From the NCBI RefSeq assembly GCF_035271045.1, contig NZ_DATESC010000013.1, positions 1 to 57,604 on the forward strand: a stretch of 57,604 nucleotides of DNA, in the 5' to 3' direction. The notes under the pieces were generated by a model. It made no database searches and was not told where the DNA came from. It was given only the letters and a program-made list of their open reading frames with translations. This stretch comes from Marinospirillum sp035271045. Its GTDB lineage: Bacteria; Pseudomonadota; Gammaproteobacteria; Pseudomonadales; Halomonadaceae. Of this stretch, positions 36,438 through 44,917 are shown piece by piece. The translations under genes were made by a program, and so were the position numbers. Numbering within the stretch: the stretch's first letter is position 1; every line of letters starts with the position of its first letter.

Positions 36438-37265
36438 TTACTTTTTAAGGTAGCCACGCGCATGGTCAGCGGCTGGTTCACGCGGGTGTTTAGCAATAAT
36501 CGCTTCCATCATTTCTTGTGCTTTATCATTATTGCCATAGCGCGAATAAATTAAACCTAATTTATATTTAGAGTCCGCAATTTTAAAACTGTCTGGGTGA
36601 TTATTTATCACCACATTAAACATTTTTTCAGCATCAGCAGTGCGGTTTTGCGCCATATAAATTTCGCCTAACCAATAATAAGCATTACCGATTAGACGTG
36701 AGTCTGGGTATTGGCGAATAAAAGTTTGAAAGCTGTTAATGGCATCTTCAAAACGCTGCTCTGGAACGTGTGCATAAGCTTTATTATAAGCATCACGATC
36801 ACTGGTTGCTTCTGAAGTGGTTTTTAAAGTCGTTTTTGAAGCTGATGGTGCAGCAGCAGTGACTAGAGGTGCAGTTACTGCGACAGGTGCAGTAGCAAGG
36901 CTAGGTGGCAAACTTATCGGGCGTTCTTCTAAACTAAGGATACGTTTGGCATAGTCTTGGGCGCGTTGGTCTAAATCTAAATAACGATTACGCTGCTCTG
37001 TTTGCATTTTTGAAAGGTTGTTTTCTTGCTTTTCAACCATATTACGCAACGCTTTTATTTCTAACTGCATTTGCTCCAACTGCATCATAATCTCAGCGTT
37101 AGCAACGGCAGCAGAACGAGCGTTGGCTTGCACAGGTGTTACAGCAAGCAACAACAAAAGAATTAAAAAGGCTAAAGTAAAAAGAAAACGGGGGGCTAAA
37201 TTAGCCCCCTCACTTTCCCTGACTTTGGCAAAATATTGAATTGCTTTCACGTCAGAGGACTCCAT
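36438..37265 (-). CDS. cpoB: Cell division coordinator CpoB (YbgF)
   Basis: Periplasmic Tol-Pal accessory protein that links peptidoglycan synthesis with outer membrane constriction. After a hydrophobic signal (FLFTLAFLILLLLLAVTPVQ, cleavage near ANA) come a trimerising coiled coil (EIMMQLEQMQLEIKALRNMV), a Pro/Ala linker and TPR repeats (about 155-276) such as AYYWLGEIYMAQNRTADAEK. The start is uncertain: ATG at 37265 has no ribosome binding site, an in-frame TTG lies just before it, and a GTG at 37250 has GGAG 9 nt upstream. The n-region before the signal is unusually long and contains a terminator-like hairpin. Last member of the tol-pal cluster. Confidence 0.88.
   Translation of the reverse strand: MESSDVKAIQYFAKVRESEGANLAPRFLFTLAFLILLLLLAVTPVQANARSAAVANAEIMMQLEQMQLEIKALRNMVEKQENNLSKMQTEQRNRYLDLDQRAQDYAKRILSLEERPISLPPSLATAPVAVTAPLVTAAAPSASKTTLKTTSEATSDRDAYNKAYAHVPEQRFEDAINSFQTFIRQYPDSRLIGNAYYWLGEIYMAQNRTADAEKMFNVVINNHPDSFKIADSKYKLGLIYSRYGNNDKAQEMMEAIIAKHPREPAADHARGYLKK
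37179..37211 (-). terminator. Terminator-like hairpin inside the 5' end of cpoB
   Basis: On the minus strand GGGGGCT-AATTT-AGCCCCC (7-bp G/C-rich stem, extendable) is followed by CGTTTTCTTTTT. It lies about 65 nt after the pal stop, within the predicted cpoB N-terminal codons. It could be the pal terminator, an attenuator of cpoB, or chance. See findings. Confidence 0.6.
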
Positions 37266-37274
37266 CAACTGTGT

Positions 37275-37871
37275 TTAGTAATTAAACACTACACGACGGT
37301 TTTTGCTGTGTGCTTCACTAGAATTAGCTTTATTTGCAAGCTTCATTTTACCGTAGCTCACAACTTCTAGCTGGTTAGCAGACACACCTTGTAGTGATAA
37401 ATAACGCTGTACAGCGTTACCACGGTATTCACCTAGTGCATTGTTGTATTCAGCAGAACCACGGGCATCAGTGTGGCCTTCTAGTTTAACTTTTGCAGAA
37501 GGATTAGCCATTAAGTAAGCAGCGTGACCATTTAATACATCGTAGAATTCGCTACGGATGTTTGATTTATCAAAATCAAAATAAATAGTACGAATTGCAG
37601 GCAAAATCACCTTGAGTTTATTCGCTTCAGCTTCCGCAGCAGCGGCTTCCGCAGCAGCGGCTTCCGCAGCAGCAATTTCAGCTTCAGCCATCGCGTTATT
37701 CGCATCCATTTCTAAAGATTCAACGCTAACGCCTGTCGCGTCAGTAGAATGCACTTCTTCTGCAACGACATCTTCAGCTAAATCATCTTGTGTGTTCGCA
37801 TCACCACAACCTGCAACCAATGCAAAAACCGCTGCTAATGCAAAAACCTTACTGATTTTCATAAGTTCCAT
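37275..37871 (-). CDS. pal: Peptidoglycan-associated lipoprotein Pal
   Basis: Outer membrane lipoprotein anchoring the envelope to peptidoglycan. The 198-aa precursor has lipobox LVAGC (Cys near residue 22), a linker rich in Ala/Glu with AEAAA units, and an OmpA-like domain with IYFDFDKSNIR, LEGHTDARGSAEYNNALGEYR and the peptidoglycan-binding Asp/Arg residues. The ATG at 37871 is preferred because GGAG lies 6 nt upstream; a second ATG follows at 37862. Downstream of tolB, upstream of cpoB. Confidence 0.95.
   Translation of the reverse strand: MELMKISKVFALAAVFALVAGCGDANTQDDLAEDVVAEEVHSTDATGVSVESLEMDANNAMAEAEIAAAEAAAAEAAAAEAEANKLKVILPAIRTIYFDFDKSNIRSEFYDVLNGHAAYLMANPSAKVKLEGHTDARGSAEYNNALGEYRGNAVQRYLSLQGVSANQLEVVSYGKMKLANKANSSEAHSKNRRVVFNY
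37629..37673 (-). repeat. 15-bp tandem repeat in the Pal linker
   Basis: Three near-identical 15-bp units (GGCTTCCGCAGCAGC on the plus strand) encode repeated AEAAA in the flexible linker between lipid anchor and OmpA-like domain of Pal. In-frame unit gain or loss would change reach across the periplasm. Confidence 0.8.
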
Positions 37872-37960
37872 AGTTTTCTCCAGTTACTTTTTTTATTACA
37901 TCTCGACCATTAACAACCATTGTTTAAGGTCACTACTTTAACCTAACAGTTAAAATTTCT

Positions 37961-39286
37961 TTATTTCAGATAAGGCGACCAAGCAGGTTCCAATACATCA
38001 CCACTTTCAGCAGGTAATTCGTACTGAATTCTGCCATCAGTCGAGACAACACCCAGCACACCTTTTTCACCTCGCATTAAAGCATAAATAACCATTGCAC
38101 CGTTAGGCGATACACTCGGTGAATGATCTAAAGGTGACGTTGATAATACTCGGGTTCGACCCGTGCTCATATTAAGTGCTGCAATGCCAAATAGTCCACC
38201 ACCCGAAGGCCTATGCATCATAAAAATTTCTTTACCATCAGGCGAGTAGCGAGGACGCGCATTATAATTGCCATCAAAACTCACACGACCTTCTTCACCA
38301 CTGGCTAAGTTAATACGATAAACCTGTGGGCCACCACTACGATCTGAAGTAAAGATAATACTTTTTCCATCGGGCGACCACGAAGGTTCAGTGTCTATCG
38401 CGTAATGTTGCGTGACTCGGGTTAAACGTGGGTTATCTAAATGGTAAATATAAATTTCAGCATTACCATCACGTGATAAAGTCATTGCAATTTTTTTACC
38501 ATCGGGCGACCAACTAGGCGCACCGTTTAAGCCTTGAAAATTAGTCAGCTGAATACGTTTACCCGTTGCTAGCTCGTGAATAAATATTGCTGGGCGGCCG
38601 GTTTCAAAGGAAACATACGCCAACTTTTTACCATCGGGCGACCAATCAATCGACAATAGCGGATAAATAGAACTTAAAATACTGCGTGATCTTTGACCAT
38701 CAGCATCAGCAACGTGTAAGCGATAATTAACTGATTTATATTGTTGCTTTGCTGTCACGTAAGCGATTTTTGTTGAGAAAATACCTTGCTGACCCGTTAA
38801 CCTTTCATAAATTCGGTCGCTGATTAAATGCGCTTGGCGGCGTAAATCCATAACCTTACCAGTCACATTTTCTGCTAATAACCGCTCTTGGTTAGCAACA
38901 TCAAACAACTCATAATTAATGCGTATTTGTTGACCGCCAAGCGATTCAATACTGCCTATAACTAAATAATTAACTTTTAATAAACGCCAATCGCGGTAAA
39001 CCACTTGACTGCCTTTAGTAGGCAAGCTAACTAAATCTTCGCGCGGCAAAGTACGAAACAAACCCGTTCTAGTAAAGTTAGCGCCAATAATGCTAGCAAC
39101 GTCTTGATCTAAGCCGCCCAAGCCGCTCCAACTAAAAGGCACGATAGCAATAGGAATGGCTTGGTCGCTGCCTTTGGTGATACGAATACTTAAATTAGCT
39201 TGTGCCAAAGAGCTTAACAGCAATGCAAATACCAACATAACCGTCGCAAAGAAGTGACGAGATTTAATCACTGATAAGTTAATCAC
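37961..39286 (-). CDS. tolB: Tol-Pal system protein TolB
   Basis: Periplasmic protein binding Pal and TolA. Signal peptide ends near SLAQA-NL, followed by the N-terminal domain with ISITKGSDQAIPIAIVPF-like sequence and a six-bladed beta-propeller in which the repeat WSPDGKKLAY / WSPDGKKIAM / WSPDGKSIIF is plain. Length 441 aa is normal. The start is GTG, overlapping the tolA TGA (GTGA). The plus strand shows repeated ACCATCGGGCGACCA tracts from the propeller repeats. Confidence 0.96.
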   Translation of the reverse strand: MINLSVIKSRHFFATVMLVFALLLSSLAQANLSIRITKGSDQAIPIAIVPFSWSGLGGLDQDVASIIGANFTRTGLFRTLPREDLVSLPTKGSQVVYRDWRLLKVNYLVIGSIESLGGQQIRINYELFDVANQERLLAENVTGKVMDLRRQAHLISDRIYERLTGQQGIFSTKIAYVTAKQQYKSVNYRLHVADADGQRSRSILSSIYPLLSIDWSPDGKKLAYVSFETGRPAIFIHELATGKRIQLTNFQGLNGAPSWSPDGKKIAMTLSRDGNAEIYIYHLDNPRLTRVTQHYAIDTEPSWSPDGKSIIFTSDRSGGPQVYRINLASGEEGRVSFDGNYNARPRYSPDGKEIFMMHRPSGGGLFGIAALNMSTGRTRVLSTSPLDHSPSVSPNGAMVIYALMRGEKGVLGVVSTDGRIQYELPAESGDVLEPAWSPYLK

Positions 39287-40278
39287 TGCGTTAAGTCCTC
39301 CGGTGTGAATATAAAGTCAATTTGCCTAAATCTATCGCGTTGACGCGGCTCTAAACGCAGTAAAGGAAAGGGTGCAGCACGCTCAATGGCTTGAATTGCC
39401 GAACGGTCAAAAGCCGTATTGCCACTACTCTTAGCAATACTAATACCATTAATTGCCAACGCTCCCGTACCCAGCAAGCGCACTTGTAAAATGGTTTCTA
39501 GTTCATTATTAATACCCGGCGGTCTTGTCCATTGCCTTGAAATCATGTCAAACATAATGCTTTCCATACTCGCAATCGCATCGGCATCAACGACTGCTTG
39601 TGCCGCTACTTTTTCTGCACGAACCCGCTCGGCTTCTTGCCAAATTCTTGCTTCTTCAGCCCGTTGACGCTGATTTTCTTGTTCACGTTGTTGTTCTATG
39701 CGGCGGCGAATAGCTTCTTCTTCAGCGCGTTGCTGCTCTGCTTGGGTATTTCTTTTTTCTTCAATTTTTCGCTTTTCTTCTGCTTCTTGCTGACGCTTTA
39801 ACTCACGCTGTTTTTCTTGTTCAGACTTTTTAGCTTGCTCAAGCTTTTTTTGTTGCTGTAATTTTTTCTCTTCTTCAAGCTTTTTCTTACGTGCTTCTTC
39901 TTGCTGACGTTTCAGCTGCAGCAGTCTTTCTTGTTCAGCTTTTTTTGCTTGTTCAGCTTTTTTTGCTTGTTCAGCTTCTTGTTGGCGCTTTATTTGCAAT
40001 TGTTTGGCTTGTTCAGCAGCTAAACGTTGTGCTTCTATTTTAAGTTGCTCTTGTTTAAGTTGCGCTTGCCTAGCCGCTTCAGCAGCATCTTTAATGGCTT
40101 GTTCACGCCTTGTTGTGGCAGGGTCTTCTGCCATCATAGTGGCCTTAATAATCGGGACGCTGGCTTTTGGTGGTTTTATCTGACGCTCAGCAGCACTTTG
40201 CCAAACCAACAACGCCAAAACTAGCGCGTGCATTAGCAAGGCTAGCGTGACTGAAATTGGCAAATTAACTGGCTTCAC
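39283..40278 (-). CDS. tolA: Tol-Pal system protein TolA
   Basis: Inner membrane protein spanning the periplasm, driven by TolQR. One N-terminal membrane helix (LPISVTLALLMHALVLALLV) is followed by a long Lys/Glu/Gln/Ala helical domain (about 60-215, repeats such as EQAKKAEQ) and a C-terminal TonB-like domain ending IDFIFTPEDLTQ. Start GTG with AGGA 7 nt upstream. Length 331 aa is shorter than E. coli TolA but within the family range, since the helical domain varies. Confidence 0.95.
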   Translation of the reverse strand: MKPVNLPISVTLALLMHALVLALLVWQSAAERQIKPPKASVPIIKATMMAEDPATTRREQAIKDAAEAARQAQLKQEQLKIEAQRLAAEQAKQLQIKRQQEAEQAKKAEQAKKAEQERLLQLKRQQEEARKKKLEEEKKLQQQKKLEQAKKSEQEKQRELKRQQEAEEKRKIEEKRNTQAEQQRAEEEAIRRRIEQQREQENQRQRAEEARIWQEAERVRAEKVAAQAVVDADAIASMESIMFDMISRQWTRPPGINNELETILQVRLLGTGALAINGISIAKSSGNTAFDRSAIQAIERAAPFPLLRLEPRQRDRFRQIDFIFTPEDLTQ

Positions 40279-40321
40279 CCAAGATTCCTATTCATCCAAA
40301 AGTCCTATTCACCCAAGACGA

Positions 40322-40765
40322 CTACTGGTCTTCTAAGGGCTTTGAAATCAAACCCACCTGTGTCACACCTGCTGCTTGTAACTCACTCATCAAGACAACC
40401 ACCTCACCATAAGAAACACGACGATCACCCCTGACTAACACTGGCAATTGAGGGTTTTGGCGTTTTAACGCCGCCACTTGGTTAATAATGACAGATAACT
40501 CCATAGGCTCATCAGAATCTGCGCCAATTTCTAAGTAATAGCGCCCCTGAGCATCCAGCGAAATAACAGCAGGCTCATGCTCAGCATCGTTGTTAATGGG
40601 CTCAGAAGTCACTTGTGGTAACTCAACGTCAACGCCTTGGGTAAGAATCGGTGCGGTAATCATAAAAATAACCAACAATACCAACATCACGTCTATGTAA
40701 GGCAAGACGTTAACTTCAGAAATGGGCAATTTGGGCGTTCTACGACGAAATCTGGACTTAGCCAT
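40322..40765 (-). CDS. tolR: Tol-Pal system protein TolR
   Basis: Single-pass inner membrane protein of the proton-driven TolQR motor, 147 aa. The helix EVNVLPYIDVMLVLLVIFMI carries the essential Asp. The periplasmic domain has VLVRGDRRVSYGEVV typical of TolR rather than ExbD. Its start overlaps the tolQ end by eight bases. Confidence 0.95.
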   Translation of the reverse strand: MAKSRFRRRTPKLPISEVNVLPYIDVMLVLLVIFMITAPILTQGVDVELPQVTSEPINNDAEHEPAVISLDAQGRYYLEIGADSDEPMELSVIINQVAALKRQNPQLPVLVRGDRRVSYGEVVVLMSELQAAGVTQVGLISKPLEDQ

Positions 40766-41450
40766 TAGCTTTCTCAGCGTCTACTTTTTTAGTGACTAGG
40801 CTGCGGTGTAACAAGCCTGAAAATTCATCCGCAAAATTCTCATAGTTGTTTAATAACAGCTCACCCAAAGCCAAATAACGGTTGTAAGCAACTACAGCAG
40901 GAATGGCTACAAATAAACCCAGCGCAGTGGTAATCAATGCCTCTGCCATACCTGGCGCAACCACCGCAAAGGTGGCTTGTTGCACAGTAGCAAGACTACG
41001 AAAAGCTTCAATAATACCCCACACCGTACCAAACAAACCAACGTGTGGACTAACCGAACCAATCGTGGCTAAAAAAGGCAATCCTGTATTTAAACGGTCT
41101 TGCTCTTCAGCAATAGCAATTCGCATCGAACGGTCAACAGCTTCCAAAATCGCCGTTGCGTCATTGGTTTTTTGACGAATCCGGTTAAACGCTTTAAAGC
41201 CTGAAAAAACAATGCGTTCAGCACCTTCAGCTTCGTTAGCTTCGGTATCACGAAATAATTCAGATAATTCCATGCCTGACCAAAAGCGCTCACGAAAATT
41301 TTCATGCCCAGCGCGGGCGCGACGAAACAATTGCCAACGTTGAAAAATACTGACCCAAGAAAAAATAGAGCCAAGCAAAAGGCACAGCATTAAAAACTGA
41401 ATAAATACGCTGGACCCTAACATCATGTCCAAAAAAGTAAGCTGTTGCAC
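40758..41450 (-). CDS. tolQ: Tol-Pal system protein TolQ
   Basis: Polytopic inner membrane channel subunit, 230 aa, with three helices: SSVFIQFLMLCLLLGSIFSW, the GLFGTVWGIIEAF segment and EALITTALGLFVAIPAVV. Start GTG with AGGAG 5 nt upstream. First of tolQ-tolR-tolA-tolB-pal-cpoB and preceded by ybgC, the usual gammaproteobacterial order. Confidence 0.95.
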   Translation of the reverse strand: MQQLTFLDMMLGSSVFIQFLMLCLLLGSIFSWVSIFQRWQLFRRARAGHENFRERFWSGMELSELFRDTEANEAEGAERIVFSGFKAFNRIRQKTNDATAILEAVDRSMRIAIAEEQDRLNTGLPFLATIGSVSPHVGLFGTVWGIIEAFRSLATVQQATFAVVAPGMAEALITTALGLFVAIPAVVAYNRYLALGELLLNNYENFADEFSGLLHRSLVTKKVDAEKANG

Positions 41451-41493
41451 TTGAACTCCTTGCGTCTTTGCTAATAATAAAAAGGTATCTTAC

Positions 41494-41892
41494 TTACTTA
41501 GTAGGTGGCTGCGGCAAGTGCGCTAATAGCGACTTAGGCAGGCGACAGGGTCGCAAACTTTGACGGTCGACACAAGCGACTTCAACGCTTCCTGCACACA
41601 ATAACGCCCTTCCACGGATTATTTGCTGCTTAAAAGTTATTCTTGCACCTTTATAGCTAATCACCTTAACCTGCACGGTTAACAAATCGTCTAACACCGC
41701 CGGTAAGTGGTAAGTTAATTGCACATCACGCACCACAAATAACACCGGTAAATTAGATTGATTAAAATTTAAACTACGCAGCCATTCAGTCCGCGCTCTT
41801 TCCATAAATTTCAAATAATTCACATAATAAACAATCCCGCCAGCATCAGTGTCTTCATAATAAACGCGCACGGGTAAACTAAAATCGTTCAT
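41494..41892 (-). CDS. ybgC: Acyl-CoA thioesterase YbgC
   Basis: Hot-dog-fold thioesterase of the Tol-linked YbgC family, 132 aa. The catalytic signature YYEDTDAGGIVYYVNYLKFMER is clear; Asp in DTDAGG is the expected catalytic residue. The ATG at 41892 shares a base with the ruvB stop (TAATG), so I reject the longer frame that starts inside ruvB. Known members hydrolyse short-chain acyl-CoA and interact with phospholipid synthesis enzymes. Confidence 0.93.
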   Translation of the reverse strand: MNDFSLPVRVYYEDTDAGGIVYYVNYLKFMERARTEWLRSLNFNQSNLPVLFVVRDVQLTYHLPAVLDDLLTVQVKVISYKGARITFKQQIIRGRALLCAGSVEVACVDRQSLRPCRLPKSLLAHLPQPPTK

Positions 41893-42893
41893 TATGGTTT
41901 TATCAAGCCAAAGTGCTGCCAAGCCTGATCGGTTACTTGACGACCACGGGCGGTACGCATCATAAAGCCTTGCTGTATTAAATAAGGTTCGATGACTTCT
42001 TCAATGGTATCCCTTGCTTCAGAAATCGCCGCTGACAAACTATCAACACCCACTGGGCCACCTGCAAATTTTTCCATTAACGCCAGCAGCATACGTCTAT
42101 CCATCGAATCTAAACCGTGCGTATCTACATTCAATAGATTTAACGCCATATCCGCTGAATTTTTACTGATACAACCATCAAACTTCACTTCGGCAAAGTC
42201 CCTAACACGGCGCAATAAACGGTTGGCGATGCGTGGTGTACCGCGTGAACGACGGGCAATCTCTTCTGCGCCGCCTTCTTCAACCGTTAAACCTAAAAGA
42301 TTAGCGGAACGGGTAACTATGTAAGTTAGATCAGGAACAGAATAAAATTCTAGGCGCTGGGTTATACCAAAACGGTCTCTTAAAGGTGCAGTTAACATAC
42401 CCGCACGCGTGGTCGCACCAACTAACGTAAAAGGTGGCAAATCTAATTTAATGGAACGCGCCGCAGGGCCTTCACCAATCATAATGTCTAGCTGATAGTC
42501 TTCCATTGCTGGGTAAAGAATTTCTTCAACAACAGGGCTAAGGCGATGAATCTCATCAATAAAGAGCACATCGCCTTCGCTAAGGTTGGTTAACATGGCC
42601 GCTAAATCACCGGCTTTTTCCATAACCGGGCCAGAGGTACTTTTAATGGAAACGCCCATTTCACTGGCAATAATATTGGCTAAAGTAGTTTTACCTAAAC
42701 CGGGTGGGCCAAAAATCAACGTGTGGTCTAAAGCTTCTTTACGCCCACGCGCCGCTTGAATAAAAATCGCCATCTGCTCACAAACTTGCGGCTGACCACG
42801 GTAATCCGCCAAAGTTTTGGGGCGTATCGCATGGTCATGGCTGTAATCTTGGGGTTGTTCAGTGGCGGCAATCAGCCGATCATCTTCAATCAC
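41892..42893 (-). CDS. ruvB: Holliday junction branch-migration helicase RuvB
   Basis: AAA+ motor of the RuvAB branch-migration complex, 333 aa. Opening segment RPKTLADYRGQ, Walker A GPPGLGKTTLANI, Walker B FIDEIHRLSP, sensor 1 VGATTRAG, arginine-finger region APLRDRFG and a C-terminal winged helix ending TARGRQVT. GTG start overlapping the ruvA stop (GTGA). Confidence 0.97.
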   Translation of the reverse strand: MIEDDRLIAATEQPQDYSHDHAIRPKTLADYRGQPQVCEQMAIFIQAARGRKEALDHTLIFGPPGLGKTTLANIIASEMGVSIKSTSGPVMEKAGDLAAMLTNLSEGDVLFIDEIHRLSPVVEEILYPAMEDYQLDIMIGEGPAARSIKLDLPPFTLVGATTRAGMLTAPLRDRFGITQRLEFYSVPDLTYIVTRSANLLGLTVEEGGAEEIARRSRGTPRIANRLLRRVRDFAEVKFDGCISKNSADMALNLLNVDTHGLDSMDRRMLLALMEKFAGGPVGVDSLSAAISEARDTIEEVIEPYLIQQGFMMRTARGRQVTDQAWQHFGLIKP

Positions 42894-43516
42894 TTAGCCA
42901 TGCCTTTTAATGCTGCGCGAATTAAATCTTGAGTATCCATGCCTTGCACCGCAACAGCAGCAATCGCACGGCTAGCTTCGGTTAATTTATAACCCAAAGC
43001 CACCAAAGCAGATTCTGCTTCAGCAATCGGGTTCACCACAGGCAAAGCCGTAGCAAAATTGGCTTCAACGCCGTCTTCTAATTCTAAACGCGCCATTTGT
43101 TGCGGCTGCCAAGCTTTTAATCTATCCCTTAAATCAATCAATAGGCGTTCAGCGGTTTTTTTACCAATGCCTGGAATCCGCGTTAAAGCTTGTAAATCTT
43201 CATTTTGAACCGCTTGTAACAAAGCACTGCTGGCCATCGCAGACATAATTGCGATACCCACTTTAGGGCCGATGCCAGTAACTTTGACTAACTCACGAAA
43301 TAACTGACGGTCTTCTAAACGTGCAAAGCCATAAAGTAAATTAGCATCTTCACGAATCACTTGGTGAATCCAAAGCGTTAGTGGTTCGTCAACAGCAGGC
43401 AAGCTAGCAAATACCGACAGTGGTAAAGTAATTTCATAGCCTACGCCTTGAATATCCAAAATAATCCAAGACGGCTGCTTAACCACTAATTTACCTTGTA
43501 AACGGCCTATCATCAT
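42890..43516 (-). CDS. ruvA: Holliday junction DNA-binding protein RuvA
   Basis: Tetrameric junction-binding partner of RuvB, 208 aa. OB-fold at the N terminus (MIGRLQGKL), helix-hairpin-helix motifs with VTGIGPKVGIAIM and IPGIGKKTAERLLIDLRD, and a C-terminal domain (VALGYKLTEASRAI) that contacts RuvB. Two adjacent ATG codons (43516 and 43513) could start it. Coupled to ruvB by overlap; ruvC lies 60 bp upstream. Confidence 0.97.
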   Translation of the reverse strand: MMIGRLQGKLVVKQPSWIILDIQGVGYEITLPLSVFASLPAVDEPLTLWIHQVIREDANLLYGFARLEDRQLFRELVKVTGIGPKVGIAIMSAMASSALLQAVQNEDLQALTRIPGIGKKTAERLLIDLRDRLKAWQPQQMARLELEDGVEANFATALPVVNPIAEAESALVALGYKLTEASRAIAAVAVQGMDTQDLIRAALKGMAK

Positions 43517-43576
43517 AACTTTTTACTCTTTTTACTTGCTTATCTTACTTGGCTCTTAAACCAAACAAGCCTGCAC

Positions 43577-44131
43577 CTAGGAACGCTGCACAAGACTATT
43601 GGGATCAAAATTGCGCCAGCTACTGCCACGTTTAGCAGCAAGCTGCCCCGATAAAGCTAATAAACCACTGCTAGCATAGGCGTGACACATAGCAATGGCT
43701 AAAGCATCGGCAGCATCTTCTTGGGGTGTAGCAGACAGTTTTAGAATGGATTTAACCATGTGTTGCACTTGAATTTTATCAGCAGCACCTGTGCCAGTAA
43801 CAGCAAGCTTTACTTCTTTGGCCGAGTATTCGCTAACCGCTAAGCCGTGATTAGCAACACAAACCACAGCAGTACCTCTGGCCTGTCCTAACTTGAGTGC
43901 TGAGTCGGCATTTTTAGCCATAAAAACGCGCTCTATGGCAACTTGTTCAGGTTGATAGCGTGCAATAATTTCCGACAAACTAGCATAAATTTGTGCCAGC
44001 TTTTGAGGTAAATCATCGGCTTTAACCCGAATACAGCCACTGGCTAGGTAACTAAATTGACTACCTTTAGCATGAATTAAGCCATAACCAGTGATGCGTG
44101 AACCCGGATCAATGCCAAGGATAAGCGCCAT
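43577..44131 (-). CDS. ruvC: Holliday junction resolvase RuvC
   Basis: Metal-dependent endonuclease that resolves junctions with RuvAB. ILGIDPGSRITGYG carries the first catalytic Asp; the AIERVF segment supplies the catalytic Glu and EDAADALAIAMCHA the C-terminal acidic cluster. The start is the ATG at 44131, one base after the yebC TGA, giving a 184-aa protein of normal size. A longer upstream extension of the frame lies in yebC and is spurious. Confidence 0.96.
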   Translation of the reverse strand: MALILGIDPGSRITGYGLIHAKGSQFSYLASGCIRVKADDLPQKLAQIYASLSEIIARYQPEQVAIERVFMAKNADSALKLGQARGTAVVCVANHGLAVSEYSAKEVKLAVTGTGAADKIQVQHMVKSILKLSATPQEDAADALAIAMCHAYASSGLLALSGQLAAKRGSSWRNFDPNSLVQRS

Positions 44132-44132
44132 A

Positions 44133-44882
44133 TCAGCCCAGTTGTTCCATGACTTCAGCAGAAAAATCAACGTTAGAATAGACTTCTTGCACATCATCCA
44201 AATCTTCTAACATATCCACTAACTTAATGATTTTTTCTGCTAGCGCTAAATCTGTCACATCAGCATTCACATCGGGCAACATAGCAACCGAGGCTTGTTC
44301 TGCTTCAAAACCAGCCGCAGCCAAAGCTTCTTTTACGGCTAAAAAGTTTTGTTGTTCAGTGAAGACTTCAAAACTGCCATCGTCTTGCGTAACTACATCT
44401 TCAGCGCCGGCTTCTAAAGCTGCTTCTAATAGCTGATCTTCCTCTACTTCTGCTGAAAAAATTAGATAACCACGCTTTTGAAATAAATAAGCGACCGAAC
44501 CGGACGTGCCTAAATTACCATCATTTTTGGTAAAAGCATGACGCACTTCGCCTACCGTGCGATTACGATTATCACTTAAACATTCCACTAAAACAGCAAC
44601 ACCACCCGGCCCATAGCCTTCATAGACAATTTCTTCCATATTGTCGACTTCGTTAGTGCCAGCACCCCGCGCAACAGCACGCTCGATGGTGTCGCGTGTC
44701 ATGTTATTGGATAAAGCTTTATCAACAGCCGCACGCAGTCTTGGATTATCGGCAACTTCTGCACCGCCTTCCTTGGCGGCCACAGTCAGTTCACGAATAA
44801 GTTTAGTAAAAATCTTACCGCGTTTAGCATCTTGCGATGCTTTACGATGCTTGATATTGGCCCACTTACTGTGACCTGCCAT
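44133..44882 (-). CDS. yebC: YebC/TACO1-family protein
   Basis: 249-aa cytoplasmic protein opening MAGHSKWANIKHRKASQDAK, the invariant family start. Members were long annotated as transcription regulators; the family also includes factors that help ribosomes through difficult sequences. ATG with AAGGAG upstream. Placed between aspS and ruvC, as in E. coli-type clusters. Confidence 0.96.
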   Translation of the reverse strand: MAGHSKWANIKHRKASQDAKRGKIFTKLIRELTVAAKEGGAEVADNPRLRAAVDKALSNNMTRDTIERAVARGAGTNEVDNMEEIVYEGYGPGGVAVLVECLSDNRNRTVGEVRHAFTKNDGNLGTSGSVAYLFQKRGYLIFSAEVEEDQLLEAALEAGAEDVVTQDDGSFEVFTEQQNFLAVKEALAAAGFEAEQASVAMLPDVNADVTDLALAEKIIKLVDMLEDLDDVQEVYSNVDFSAEVMEQLG

Positions 44883-44917
44883 TTTAACTCCTTAAATTAC
44901 ACACAATTTCAGATTTT

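Noticed and set aside
41893..41922. Upstream extension of ybgC
   Set aside because: It lies inside ruvB; the TAATG overlap start at 41892 fits the family length.
44132..44197. Upstream extension of ruvC
   Set aside because: It lies within yebC and precedes the conserved MALILGIDPG opening.
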